NCBI GenBank assembly: GCA_017449525.1
Contig: JAFTFL010000009.1
Location: 1-64,000 of the forward strand
From: Bacteroidales bacterium
Lineage (GTDB): Bacteria; Bacteroidota; Bacteroidia; Bacteroidales; P3
DNA length: 64,000 nt
Direction: 5' to 3'
Shown here: piece by piece, positions 30,673 through 39,887 of the stretch
How the letters are laid out: each line of letters starts with the position of its first letter
How positions within the stretch are numbered: position 1 is the stretch's first letter
Notes under the pieces: model-generated
What the model was told of the DNA's origin: nothing
Databases searched by the model: none
What the model saw: only the letters and a program-made list of their open reading frames with translations
Position numbers and translations under genes: made by a program

Positions 30673-32031
30673 ATGAAAAAGCTGTTGTTTCTCCTTGCTG
30701 GTGTCGTGGTTCTGTGGAGCTGTGGTTCCTCAGATAAAGGTGAATTGGTCGGCGTACAAGACAGACCGTACTTCGAGGATATCGACTTGAAGGGTATGGT
30801 GATGATTAATCAAGGTAACTTCAGTATGGGATCGGGTGCTCTCAATGCAACGTATGGTAATCCTCAGCAACCACGCACCATGCAAGTAGGCTCTTACTTC
30901 ATGGATGAGACGGAAATAACCAACAATGAGTATCGCCAATTTGTGAATTGGGTAATAGATTCGATCGCCCGTCGTATGCTTGGCGAGAATGGAATGGACA
31001 ATTTCTTGATTGAAGAAGATGAGTATGGCGAACCAATCGACCCACCTATTCTTAATAAGAAGGAGAAGATTAAGTGGAATAATCAAGAGACTCGTGAGGC
31101 TTTAGAGGACTTGTACTTAGCCGAAAAAGATCGTTTCTATCGCCGTCGCACTATTGACCCAGCTAAACTCAACTACGAGTATTATTGGATAGACTACCAA
31201 GAGGCTGCTCGTAAGGAGGCCGCCACCACGGTGAAAGATGAACACAAGGGTACAATGTTTGCTAATAGACCAAAGGGGTTGAACAACCGGTCGTCTCTTA
31301 TTAAACGGGAGGTGGTGAATGTGTATCCCGATACATTATGCTGGGTACATGACTATACCTACAGTATGAACGAGGATTTTACTCGTCAATATTTCACGTC
31401 CCCAGCCTATGATAACTACCCTGTGGTTGGTGTTAGTTGGGTGCAGGCAAAAGCATTCTGTGTATGGCGCTCCAATTACCTCAACCAGTACTTAGAAAGT
31501 ATTGATTATACTCAGATGAATGACTTCCGACTGCCGACGGAGGCGGAGTGGGAATTTGCAGCACGTGGGGGAATCTCTGAGATGTCCTATCCTTGGGGCG
31601 GTCCCTATGTACGGAACCCCAATGGATGTTTTTTGGCAAATTATGAGCCTTTAAAGGGTGCATATGATGATGATGGTGGTGTGAAAACACTGATGGTCGG
31701 ACACTACGCTCCCAATGATTATGGTCTGTATGATATGGCTGGCAATGTATCGGAGTGGTGCATTGATACTTATGATGAATCGACTTACACCATAGCGAAT
31801 GCGCTTTCACCATATTACAACTATAATGCCACGGACGACGACCCAGCAGCCATGAAGCGTAAGGTGATACGTGGTGGATCCTGGAAAGATCAGAAGTATT
31901 TCATACAGGTTCAGACCCGCACGTACGAGTTCCAAGACACATCCAAGTCTTACATTGGATTCCGTTGTGTGCAGCCTTACTTGGGTCGAGTTAAAGGGGA
32001 TAACTTGAAAACCGCTACTAACGTACGATAA
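30673..32031 (+). CDS. gldK: T9SS lipoprotein GldK/PorK
   Basis: A 452-residue lipoprotein with the signal MKKLLFLLAGVVVLWSCGSS and lipobox Cys at about residue 17. The body is an FGE-sulfatase (formylglycine-generating-like) domain: GMVMINQGNFSMGSG, DETEITNNEYRQFVNWV, YPVVGVSWVQAKAFCVW, RLPTEAEWEFAARGG, YDMAGNVSEWCIDTYD, VIRGGSW and GFRCVQ. In T9SS, GldK forms the periplasmic ring with GldN below the outer membrane. The catalytic cysteines of true FGE enzymes are not expected to matter here. It follows porP by 91 bp. Confidence 0.95.
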   Translation: MKKLLFLLAGVVVLWSCGSSDKGELVGVQDRPYFEDIDLKGMVMINQGNFSMGSGALNATYGNPQQPRTMQVGSYFMDETEITNNEYRQFVNWVIDSIARRMLGENGMDNFLIEEDEYGEPIDPPILNKKEKIKWNNQETREALEDLYLAEKDRFYRRRTIDPAKLNYEYYWIDYQEAARKEAATTVKDEHKGTMFANRPKGLNNRSSLIKREVVNVYPDTLCWVHDYTYSMNEDFTRQYFTSPAYDNYPVVGVSWVQAKAFCVWRSNYLNQYLESIDYTQMNDFRLPTEAEWEFAARGGISEMSYPWGGPYVRNPNGCFLANYEPLKGAYDDDGGVKTLMVGHYAPNDYGLYDMAGNVSEWCIDTYDESTYTIANALSPYYNYNATDDDPAAMKRKVIRGGSWKDQKYFIQVQTRTYEFQDTSKSYIGFRCVQPYLGRVKGDNLKTATNVR

Positions 32032-32147
32032 ATTGTCGAGCGTCAAATTATGTATATTTAATGCTAATAGGCAGAATATCGTTGTAAGCTTAATTCCGAA
32101 CATCTCAGTACAAACATTTAACGTAAACACAAAACCAAATTACTATT

Positions 32148-33104
32148 ATGAGCAAGTTAGATAACTTAGTACGAAGCAAAGGCTACAAGAACTTTATGAG
32201 TAAGTTGTATGGTTGGGGTGCTGCAGTCGTGATTATTGGGGCACTTTTCAAGATTAACCACTGGCCTGGCGGTACGGAGATGCTTATTATTGGTATGGGT
32301 ACAGAGGTTTTGATCTTCTTTATGTCCGCATTTGAACCACTTCATGTTGAGTGGGACTGGAGTTTGGTCTATCCAGAGTTCGCTGCCATGAAGGAGGCTG
32401 AATCACAAGGTAAAGAGAAAAGTAAAAAGAATAAATTGACGGTTGCTGCTACCGAACCAGGTGAGCAGGGTAAGAAACAACTCAAAAGTTCGGATCCCCT
32501 GACTCAGCAGTTAGATAAGATGCTTGAAGACGCAAAGATAGGCCCCGAACTTGTTGAACGTTTAGGAAAGGGTATGCAAAATTTGGCCGACTCTGCATCG
32601 TCGCTGAATAATATGACAACAGCAGTTGCTGCTACTGATAAGTTTGTCTCTAATATGGACGTTGCAGCTGAGGCTGCAAACGACCTGTCAAAGGCCTACA
32701 AGAAGACGACAGAGACAATCAATAACGACATGAACTTGTCCTCCTCCTATTCGGAGAGTTTGAAAGATGCCACTTCCGCTGTTAATACCTTGTCTAACAT
32801 CTATCGAGAAACTGCTCAAACTCTGAGTAAGGGTGATGTTTCATATGTTGACGAATTGAAGAAAATGACAACAAGTCTTTCCTCAATTAACGCAATGTAT
32901 GAAATGCAGATGCAAAACTCGACTTCTCAACTTGAAGCCACAAAGCAGGTTCAAGACAGAATACAGGATATGGTGGCCAACTTCGCTGATTCCGCTGATG
33001 ATGTTTTGAAATATAAGCAGCAAGTTGATGCTCTGACCAAGAAGGTGGCTGAACTGAATCAGGTTTATGGCAATATGTTGGCCGCGATGCAGACCCGACT
33101 ATAG
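32148..33104 (+). CDS. gldL: T9SS motor protein GldL/PorL
   Basis: A 318-residue inner-membrane protein. Two adjacent membrane helices occur in the first 65 residues: WGAAVVIIGALFKINHWPGG, then TEMLIIGMGTEVLIFFM. The GldL signature FKINHWPGG joins them. A long cytoplasmic coiled coil rich in Ser, Thr, Lys and Asp follows to the end. GldL pentamers surround a GldM dimer and convert the proton-motive force to rotation that powers T9SS. It is located 116 bp after gldK and 64 bp before gldM. Confidence 0.95.
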   Translation: MSKLDNLVRSKGYKNFMSKLYGWGAAVVIIGALFKINHWPGGTEMLIIGMGTEVLIFFMSAFEPLHVEWDWSLVYPEFAAMKEAESQGKEKSKKNKLTVAATEPGEQGKKQLKSSDPLTQQLDKMLEDAKIGPELVERLGKGMQNLADSASSLNNMTTAVAATDKFVSNMDVAAEAANDLSKAYKKTTETINNDMNLSSSYSESLKDATSAVNTLSNIYRETAQTLSKGDVSYVDELKKMTTSLSSINAMYEMQMQNSTSQLEATKQVQDRIQDMVANFADSADDVLKYKQQVDALTKKVAELNQVYGNMLAAMQTRL

Positions 33105-33168
33105 TAGTTTATCTGTGCTATCGTTTAAGTTCATCAAAACTCTTTTCAAACAATAAAAACAGAAAACT

Positions 33169-34833
33169 ATGGGTGCTACAAATTGTCCGGAGACCCCGAG
33201 ACAAAAAATGATTCAGATGATGTATCTTGTATACACAGCAATGTTGGCATTGAATGTGGCAGCCGAGGTTTTGAACGGATTTGTTACGGTGGGTGATGCT
33301 ATGAACAAGTCCAATGAGAACATCGAACTCAAATTACAAGATTCATATAGTGTATTCCAGAATGCGTTTCAGAATAATCCTGAGAAGACTCAAGAGTATT
33401 GGAACAAGGCTCAGGAAGTACGCAGGTTGTCAGAGAATATCCGTGGGTACATAGATTCTCTCCAATATGAATTTCTCTGCACAATCCAAGCGGAGGCTGA
33501 GATTGTAAACCATGAAACTGAATCAAAGCGTACGATACCATTGCGCGACAAGTCGGGCGCTTTACTACTTGACAGTGCAAGAGTGGCTATCAACGAAGGA
33601 GGTCTCTCTGTTATTGTGAAAAAGGATGACAACCATAGCGGTTCGGCTTTTTTCTATGGCACGAGTGATAAAGCTACTGGCAAGTGTGTCGACTTGAAGA
33701 ACAGAATCATTGAATACAAAGATGCTGTAAAGAAACTGATGGGCACTGATTCATCTGCCCTCCAGATGGGTATGGATGTAGACCGTCCTGGTTGGAGCTC
33801 GCATGAGAAGAAGTTTGTGCCTTGGGAGCAGATGAACTTTGATAATACGATTGTGATTGCCGATATGGTAGTTCTTTCTCGTCTGAAAGCGGAGGCAATG
33901 AACGCCGAGTTTGATGCAGTTAACCATTTGTACAGCCAGGTTGGTCGCGAGGATTTTAAGTTTGACCAAGTGGCCATTATCTCGCGTGCCGAGGCAAGTT
34001 ATGTGATACAAGGTGGTAAATACGAAACGAAAATCAGTATCGGAGCCTATGATTCCAAGGCAAGTTTTACCGCCAAAATCAATGGTCAAGAGTATCGCAG
34101 TGACGAGTCTGGTGCCATCAATTATTCGGTACCCTGCACGGCACCAGGCGAGAAGAAACTTACGGGTATCGTTTATGTGAAGAAGGATAGTGGCACGGAG
34201 GAGTATCCGTTCGAGGATAGTTATTTTGTGGCTGAACCTGTAGCCGTGGCCGAATTGACCAAGATGAACGTGGTTTACGCTGGTATAGACAATCCAATCA
34301 CTATTTCTGTTCCAGGAGTGGATTCACGCAATGTGATCCCTACGATTGTTGGTGGGGGTGCTACTTTGACGAAAGATCCGTCTGGTAAAGCTGGAGATTA
34401 TATTATCAAGCCAACGAAACTGGGGCGTTTGAAGATTCAGGTGGACGCCAAAACTGATGGCAAAACACAACGTACGATGGGGACGAAAGAAATTCGTGTG
34501 AAGAATATTCCTACGCCTGTTTTGCGCGTTGGTAACTATAAGAGTGGTGATGCTGTGTCGCGTAATGAGTTCTTGGTAGATCCTACTGTTCGCGCCCGTC
34601 TGGAGGACTTCGAATTCCAATTGCCTCCTCTCAAGATTAATGCGTATGAATTCCAAGTGAGTGGTAGTGGTCTGGCGCCTATCCAAGGGAATGGTAACAA
34701 GCTTTCTCCTGATATGGTAAGTCGTGTGAAGGGTGCACGTCGAGGGCAGAAGATACACATTGACGACGTGACAGTGAAGACTCCTGATGGAAGAACGCAT
34801 ACGTTGAGTGCTACATTTAAAATTACGAATTAG
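33169..34833 (+). CDS. gldM: T9SS motor protein GldM/PorM
   Basis: A 554-residue protein. It has an N-terminal cytoplasmic stub and a single membrane helix (IQMMYLVYTAMLALNVAAEV) preceded by the conserved ETPRQKMI. A large periplasmic part made of the usual D1-D4 domains follows, with QVGREDFKFDQVAIISRAEA and the C-terminal KINAYEFQVSGSG visible. GldM transmits motor rotation from the inner-membrane GldL ring to the GldK/GldN ring. The length is typical of the family (about 510-560 residues). Confidence 0.95.
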   Translation: MGATNCPETPRQKMIQMMYLVYTAMLALNVAAEVLNGFVTVGDAMNKSNENIELKLQDSYSVFQNAFQNNPEKTQEYWNKAQEVRRLSENIRGYIDSLQYEFLCTIQAEAEIVNHETESKRTIPLRDKSGALLLDSARVAINEGGLSVIVKKDDNHSGSAFFYGTSDKATGKCVDLKNRIIEYKDAVKKLMGTDSSALQMGMDVDRPGWSSHEKKFVPWEQMNFDNTIVIADMVVLSRLKAEAMNAEFDAVNHLYSQVGREDFKFDQVAIISRAEASYVIQGGKYETKISIGAYDSKASFTAKINGQEYRSDESGAINYSVPCTAPGEKKLTGIVYVKKDSGTEEYPFEDSYFVAEPVAVAELTKMNVVYAGIDNPITISVPGVDSRNVIPTIVGGGATLTKDPSGKAGDYIIKPTKLGRLKIQVDAKTDGKTQRTMGTKEIRVKNIPTPVLRVGNYKSGDAVSRNEFLVDPTVRARLEDFEFQLPPLKINAYEFQVSGSGLAPIQGNGNKLSPDMVSRVKGARRGQKIHIDDVTVKTPDGRTHTLSATFKITN

Positions 34834-34893
34834 GTGTTTGAATATTGTTGAGCACCAATACGGGTAACAGAAACCTTTAAACCTAATATAGAT

Positions 34894-35781
34894 ATGAAGA
34901 GAATTGTTTCTTTCCTAAGTCTGATTATAGTCGTAATGACTGCTGGAGTAACGGTTCGTGCGCAGAGTGTTGTCGATTCAGACGATGAGCACAATTTCAA
35001 TAACTTCTACGAGAAGACCCTTCGTAGAGAGAAACGTGCAATGCCGTATGCATTCTTACGTCAGAGTGATGTGGTTTGGGAAACCTGTATTTGGCGCACC
35101 ATTGATTTCAGAGAGCGGTTCAACCAGTTCTTTTTCTTTCCAACGGATCCTAATCGTGAGACCCAAGGACGGGTAAATCTGGTTAACTGCATTATGAAAG
35201 CATTGGAGAACGGCGATATTGAAGTCTTTGAGGACGACGAGATGAAAATTCCTAAAGAATTCGCGTCTTTGTCGAAAGAGTTGCATAAGGAGCAACATAT
35301 TGATGTTAGTATTCGAGACGAGTGGGATGAAGTTATTGATGTCAAGGACTCAGTTATATATGTGGACTTTGATGCAGCCGATGTGCTATCGGTCCGATTG
35401 AAGGAGTTTTGGTACATTGATAAGCAAGATACTCGCCAGAAGGTTCGAATCGTTGGACTTTCTTTGATCCGAAACAGCTGTCGCGATAGAGCTGATGGAC
35501 GTGAATGTACGTCTTACTCTATGTTCTGGGTCCCGATGAATGACATGCGAGTGCGTAATGTGTTGGTGAAAGCTGCTGCTTATGACGAGAACAATAATGT
35601 CGCAGAACGTTCGTATGATGATATTTTCATCAGCCGATACTTCGATAGTTTTGTTACGCGTGAGACCAACCGTTTTAATCGTTCGGTTCAAGACTACTTG
35701 ACTGGTACGGATGCTATCCTGGAGTCGCAACAGATAGAGGATAGAATATTCGACATTGAGTCGGATATGTGGGAGTACTAA
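34894..35781 (+). CDS. gldN: T9SS ring protein GldN/PorN
   Basis: A 295-residue periplasmic protein with a signal peptide (SLIIVVMTAGVTVRAQ). The GldN hallmarks are SDVVWETCIWRTIDFRERFN, QFFFFPTD, LKEFWYIDKQDTRQKVRIVG, MFWVPMNDMR and SRYFDSFVTRETNRFNRS. GldN interacts with GldK to make the ring at the outer membrane. It is the last gene of the operon and is followed by a terminator hairpin at 35823. A second, diverged copy lies 1.9 kb downstream. Confidence 0.95.
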   Translation: MKRIVSFLSLIIVVMTAGVTVRAQSVVDSDDEHNFNNFYEKTLRREKRAMPYAFLRQSDVVWETCIWRTIDFRERFNQFFFFPTDPNRETQGRVNLVNCIMKALENGDIEVFEDDEMKIPKEFASLSKELHKEQHIDVSIRDEWDEVIDVKDSVIYVDFDAADVLSVRLKEFWYIDKQDTRQKVRIVGLSLIRNSCRDRADGRECTSYSMFWVPMNDMRVRNVLVKAAAYDENNNVAERSYDDIFISRYFDSFVTRETNRFNRSVQDYLTGTDAILESQQIEDRIFDIESDMWEY

Positions 35782-35822
35782 GTCGTGCGGAATGATTTAG
35801 CGTAGCTGCCTATTTAAAGTTT

Positions 35823-35866
35823 GGGAGAGTTCGGATTACACACCGGTACTCTCCCTTTCTTTTTTC
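35823..35866 (+). terminator. Rho-independent terminator of T9SS operon
   Basis: GGGAGAGT (35823-35830) pairs with ACTCTCCC (35848-35855), with a further TCGG/CCGGT extension inside the loop. It is followed by TTTCTTTTTT. It lies 41 bp after gldN. Confidence 0.85.
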
Positions 35867-36599
35867 AAAACCGTTCTGTTTTTTTGCATTTGGAGGACGT
35901 AAAGTTAGTGTTGTGTCTGCGAGGTTGAAATGGCTATTCAAGTATGGCGGCCTACATAAAGTGGAGTATTTTATTTTGATACACCAAGGAAGGGTTGCTC
36001 AGCATGAGGTTTTATTTGATTGATATTTTGGATGTACTGATGCTTGATGTATCGGTGGTCGGTGATATGTACCCATCTTGAAGAATAAAATGTGATGTTA
36101 TGATACATGCGAGGATTTGGTACAAGACATATGCGCAGAAGTAAGTGATGTCGGTTCTTGTTGTGTTGGCGTGAGTGCATAGTTGTGTAGTATCTGATAT
36201 TTATAGGACGTTTTGCTCTGAAGTAGTGCTGAGGATTGAGAATGTGCTGAGGATTGAGAATGGGTGTTTGAAGGCCTGGTGAATAAGATAGATAGGGGAG
36301 AATGTATTGTTGACGAAGTGTAGGAAACGGGGCGTAGTGGGAAACAATGATGTTGGAAGGTAGTGGAGGAATATTCACACGATGCTTTGATGTTATTCAC
36401 GGTGTGAGGGACAAAGCCTCGAGTTGGATAGAAAATAAGGTTGAGAATTGATGATATTGATTCACTATATTCAAGTAAATAACAAGAAAGATTAGGCTAT
36501 AATGGTTTAATGACGTTTGTTCCGCTTCGAGGAAACTGTATAGGAGGACTGTAAATCGGTGTGAGGGGGAATTTGGATGTTGAAAGAGGAAGAATGAAA

Positions 36600-37705
36600 G
36601 TGGCATAGGGCGGAATAGGAATTTGTGAAGAAAGGTATGGTGATTTGAGTGGGAGCGAGTAGAAGTGTGCGGTGAAGGTGTATGAGTTTGGGTATGAGAG
36701 GGTATGGTTATTCGTGTAGAAGGGAACAGGATTTAATGTGGGAAAGAATTGGGTATTACGGTGAAGAGAGAAGGTGGTGGCGCAGGAGCCCCCAATGATT
36801 AGTTATAGTAAGAGATAGGAATAAATGTGGGAGTGGATAAGAGGTTGCTGTTGAAGATTGTGTGATTTAGTGTAGGAGGGTATGTTAGTTAGTGTAGAAT
36901 AATTCTGGACTTACAATGAGAGAGATCTGACTTAGGTATAAGAAAGAATATGCTCCTGTGTAAGGGGGGTAAGGCTTAGGTGCGAGGAATGTGGAAATCT
37001 GGCGCAAGGAAGGATAGGTTTAGATGCAAGGTGTCAAGCTTTGGGGATGAAGGAGAAAGTGTTTGGGTGTGAGGGAGAGTAGCGATCTGGCGCAAGGAAG
37101 GATAGGTTTAGATGCAAGGTGTCAAGTTTTGGGGATGAAGGAGAAAGTGTTTGGGTGTGAGGGAGAGTAGCGATTTGGCGCAAGGAAGGATAGGTTTAGA
37201 TGCAAGGTGTCAAGTTTTGGGGATGAAGGAGAAAGTGTTTGGGTATGAGGGAGAGTAGCGATTTGGAGCAATGAAGGATTGGTTTAGATGCAAGGTGCCA
37301 AGTTTTGGGGATGAAGGAGAAAGTGTTTGGGTGTGAGGGAGTGTAGGGATTTTGCATAAGGGAGGGCTAGCTTAGGCATATGAGAGGATGAAGTTAAGTG
37401 TAAGATAAGTAAAATGCAAGTTGAAGAATAGGAAGCTGTATGCGCAAGAATATAAAATCGTATGCTAAATAGAAGTAAGCATTATATGCAAGAAATGTAA
37501 GCTGTATGTGCAAGGAAAGAAGGACGTAAATGTAAGGAAAAGTTAGCCTTGTATGTATGGGGCGTGTGCGTAGTGCGAGGGCTTGTGGGGAATAGGTGCT
37601 TGATCGGTAAGATTTGGATATAAGGAAGAATAAGATTGGGTAGAGCGACGTTTGTATGGCGATGCCATGAGGAACTGGTTGGTGAGAGTTTAGTGTAAGG
37701 ATTGT
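36600..37705. repeat. About 50-unit degenerate 22-nt tandem array
   Basis: Purine-rich units with a core like TGYGCAAGG recur about every 22 nt, exactly so from 36870 to about 37350. Successive cores start at 36870, 36892, 36914, 36936, 36958, 36980 and 37002. Outside that stretch the spacing drifts between 18 and 25. No unique spacers are present, and the period excludes coding. An 88-bp higher-order unit (4 x 22) is repeated inside it at 37001-37352. Confidence 0.8.
37001..37352. repeat. 88-bp direct repeat, four copies
   Basis: Copies start at 37001, 37089, 37177 and 37265. Copies 1-3 are almost identical; copy 4 has several changes (GGAGCAATGAAGGATTGG). Each 88-bp unit consists of four different 22-nt sub-units, so this part was amplified recently from the older 22-nt array. 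Confidence 0.9.
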
Positions 37706-37720
37706 GGTTTTGTTGACTGT

Positions 37721-38617
37721 ATGACAATGAAAAGGACGATATGTATGATGAGGCTGATGGGCGCGATGTTGCTTGTCGGCTGGCTGTCCTTTGGGTGTTG
37801 TCAGGGGGTAAGGGCTCAAGAGGTGGAGTTCGGGAAGGGTGAGTATTACAGGCGCGATATCAATATGCAACAGCGTGCCATGCCGTTGCCGTATGTGCGT
37901 GAGAGTGATGTGGTGTGGGAGCATTGGGTGTGGCGTGTGATTGATTTCAAGGAGCGTTCTAACCAGTTTTTTTACTATCCTGTGGAGGAGTCGGGTGTGC
38001 ATGGCCGTAAGAATTTGGCTTTTGTGTTGTGGGGTGGCATCGTGAGAGATGAGATTACGGTGTATGAGGACGACGAGTTTAAGGTGCCTGTTGACAATGC
38101 GCGGCTGGTGCATTACTACACGAAGGCCGACACTGTTACGCTGGAAATTATTGACGATGAGGACGAGTATGAGTACAAAACTGTTCTCGTGCCACGCGAG
38201 TTCACTACGGAGGAAATCTTCCGACTGAGGTTGAAAGAGGCTTGGTACATCGACAAGCAGGCCACTGAGCAGTACGTTCGCATCGTTGGCATGGCGCCAG
38301 TGCAGGAGATGTACAAAGAGCGCGACGGTGAGCGAGAGTACCGTGGGGCGGTAACCCTGTTTTGGGTGCCGATGTTGTCGCCGTCCGTGCGCACCTTGCT
38401 TGTTCAGCACGAGGCGTATGTGGAGGACAACATTGCGCAGCTCCCCTCGTGGGGGCACATCTTCGAGTCCCGTATGTTTTCGAGTTTCATCACGCGCGAG
38501 ACCAATCGCTTCAATCGTACGATAGAAAGTTATCTGACGGGTGTCGATGCTATTCTGGAGTCGGAACGTATAGAGGATAAATTGCTCAACATCAGCCAGG
38601 ATATGTGGGAGTATTGA
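37721..38617 (+). CDS. Second GldN/PorN paralogue
   Basis: A 298-residue GldN-family protein with a signal peptide (MLLVGWLSFGCCQGVRAQ). It shares the family landmarks RESDVVWEHWVWRVIDFKER, NQFFYYPVEE, LKEAWYIDKQATEQYVRIVG, LFWVPMLSPSVR and SRMFSSFITRETNRFNRT with the copy at 34894, but is clearly diverged and more G+C-rich. It may replace or modify the GldN ring, or serve a subset of T9SS machines. It is isolated from the operon by the tandem array, and I see no TAnnTTTG promoter close upstream. Confidence 0.9.
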   Translation: MTMKRTICMMRLMGAMLLVGWLSFGCCQGVRAQEVEFGKGEYYRRDINMQQRAMPLPYVRESDVVWEHWVWRVIDFKERSNQFFYYPVEESGVHGRKNLAFVLWGGIVRDEITVYEDDEFKVPVDNARLVHYYTKADTVTLEIIDDEDEYEYKTVLVPREFTTEEIFRLRLKEAWYIDKQATEQYVRIVGMAPVQEMYKERDGEREYRGAVTLFWVPMLSPSVRTLLVQHEAYVEDNIAQLPSWGHIFESRMFSSFITRETNRFNRTIESYLTGVDAILESERIEDKLLNISQDMWEY

Positions 38618-38627
38618 CCCGTTAATC

Positions 38628-38656
38628 CCTCGTTGGGAGCCTGCGTCCCAATGAGG
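38628..38656 (+). terminator. Hairpin after second gldN
   Basis: CCTCGTTGGGA (38628-38638) pairs with TCCCAATGAGG (38646-38656), apart from one G-T pair, 11 bp after the stop codon. No U-run follows, so efficiency as a terminator is uncertain. Confidence 0.45.
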
Positions 38657-38851
38657 TAGCCATCGCTAAGCCGATGTGTTGCGGTCGGTATGTGGTGCGA
38701 TGGGGTAGGGTGGTGCGACGGGGTGACCCCGTTGTTTCCCTGTGAAAGATGGATTGCTAAACAGCAGTATTTCATTTTGAAAGAAACGCTTCATCGGTCG
38801 GCATCGTGCAAAGATTGGCATTTTGCATGTGCGCAGATGGGGCAAAATGCG

Positions 38852-38859
38852 TAACTTTG
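38852..38859 (+). promoter_or_regulatory. Orphan rightward -7 promoter box
   Basis: TAACTTTG followed by GCACAACGTTGTG. No open reading frame starts within the next 400 bp that looks like a gene. The next gene has its own box at 39326. Confidence 0.4.
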
Positions 38860-39044
38860 CACAACGTTGTGTTGCCCACTCGTGGGTAATGTTTTCCACA
38901 AATCTTTGTTTTGAGACCTTTGGTCACCGCTGGGCGTGTGGCAGTGCTGGCGTGTCCATCCCGTAGGGGCTGGATGGTTAACCTGTAGGACTATGCTGTT
39001 GTCTTGCGCACATCGCGCTGGATATCAGTCCTGCGGAATGGCTC

Positions 39045-39110
39045 AGATGCCGTACGGTAGTAGGGTATTGGCTGTACGGTGTGGGGCACGGTGTTGTACG
39101 GCATCGCCCT
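39045..39110. repeat. Cluster 2 of GTACGGC palindromic elements
   Basis: ATGCCGTACGGTAG, GGCTGTACGGTGTG and GTTGTACGGCATCG occur in tandem about 20-30 bp apart. More degenerate relatives (for example CCTGTAGGACTATG) lie upstream to about 38960. Same family as clusters 1 and 3. Confidence 0.65.
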
Positions 39111-39325
39111 ATCCTGCGAACGGGTGCGAGCCGTGTTGACCATTGTGCGAAAGTGCGTTTCTCTGCGTCGTTGCTCCCTGTTTCGTACAACTTCTGCGGC
39201 TTTTATAGCGCAGCTTCGTGGGGTTGTGTGCTCCGGTTTGATGGTCCACGTCGTGGCCCATCTTGTTGTGGCGCGCCTCGCCACGTGATTTCGTTCTGCT
39301 GCTTGCACGCGTAGGAAAATGTTTG

Positions 39326-39333
39326 TACCTTTG
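39326..39333 (+). promoter_or_regulatory. -7 promoter box of acetyltransferase gene
   Basis: TACCTTTG, 27 bp before the ATG at 39360, with TTGC about 17 bp further upstream as a possible -33 element. Confidence 0.6.
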
Positions 39334-39359
39334 TACTTTCATTCATCGAAAGGAGTATT

Positions 39360-39887
39360 ATGCATGGACTTATCGTAGACCCATCTAAAACGACGTCTGA
39401 GGAGCAGGCCGAGGGCATTCGTCAGGCTCAAGTGCTGTTCAAACTGAACAATACCATGCCTTTCACCGACGAATATGAAGACCTGCTGCGCGAACTCTTT
39501 GGGGCGGGTCTTGGCGAGGGCAGCACCGTGAGACCAGGTTTGGCGGGGGTGTGCTTTGACCAGGTGAAGATTGGGCGAGGAGTTATAGTGATGAATAACT
39601 GCCTAATGATGGCGCGTGGCGGCATCACTATCGAAGACAATGCGCTCATTGCCGCCAACGTGCAGCTCATCAGTAACAACCACGACCTGCATAACCGCCA
39701 ACTGCTCGTATGCAAGCCGGTGTACATAGGGCGCAATGTCTGGATTGGGGCAGGTGCCACTATTTTGCCTGGCGTTACGGTGGGCGACAATGCGGTGGTG
39801 GCTGCTGCAGCCGTGGTAACGAGGGACGTAGCCCCCAATACCATCGTTGGCGGCAACCCCGCTCGCTTCATCAAGAATGTGGAGTAG
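39360..39887 (+). CDS. Sugar O-acetyltransferase, hexapeptide-repeat (LacA/Maa type)
   Basis: A 175-residue left-handed beta-helix acyltransferase using acetyl-CoA. Hexapeptide repeats run from about residue 75 (IGRGVIVMNNCLMMARGGITIEDNA style) to the end. They include the family's catalytic His region NNHDLHNRQLL and the C-terminal VYIGRNVWIGAGATILPGVT and NTIVGGNPARFIKN. This resembles maltose/galactoside O-acetyltransferases and NodL. The exact acceptor sugar cannot be read from the sequence. It has its own promoter; the next real gene is more than 1 kb away. Confidence 0.85.
   Translation: MHGLIVDPSKTTSEEQAEGIRQAQVLFKLNNTMPFTDEYEDLLRELFGAGLGEGSTVRPGLAGVCFDQVKIGRGVIVMNNCLMMARGGITIEDNALIAANVQLISNNHDLHNRQLLVCKPVYIGRNVWIGAGATILPGVTVGDNAVVAAAAVVTRDVAPNTIVGGNPARFIKNVE

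Larger units (their letters stand above)
35867..37720. other. Gene-free region between gldN and its paralogue
   Basis: About 1.85 kb with no convincing coding sequence on either strand. The left part (35870-36550) is A/T-rich with an 18-bp tandem duplication (TGCTGAGGATTGAGAATG twice, about 36228-36263). The right part is the long 22-nt array annotated separately. Leftward open frames across it have low-complexity translations dictated by the repeat. Confidence 0.7.
38657..39325. other. Intergenic region with orphan promoter and palindrome cluster 2
   Basis: About 670 bp without a supported gene. It contains a TGGTGCGA(T/C)GGGGT direct repeat (about 38693-38725), a rightward TAACTTTG box at 38852 and a GTACGGC palindrome cluster at about 39045-39110. 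Confidence 0.6.

Noticed and set aside
36600..37705. Long leftward reading frames across the 22-nt array as genes
   Set aside because: Their low-complexity translations follow from the repeat; a 22-nt period shifts frame each unit, and the frames continue antisense into the second gldN.
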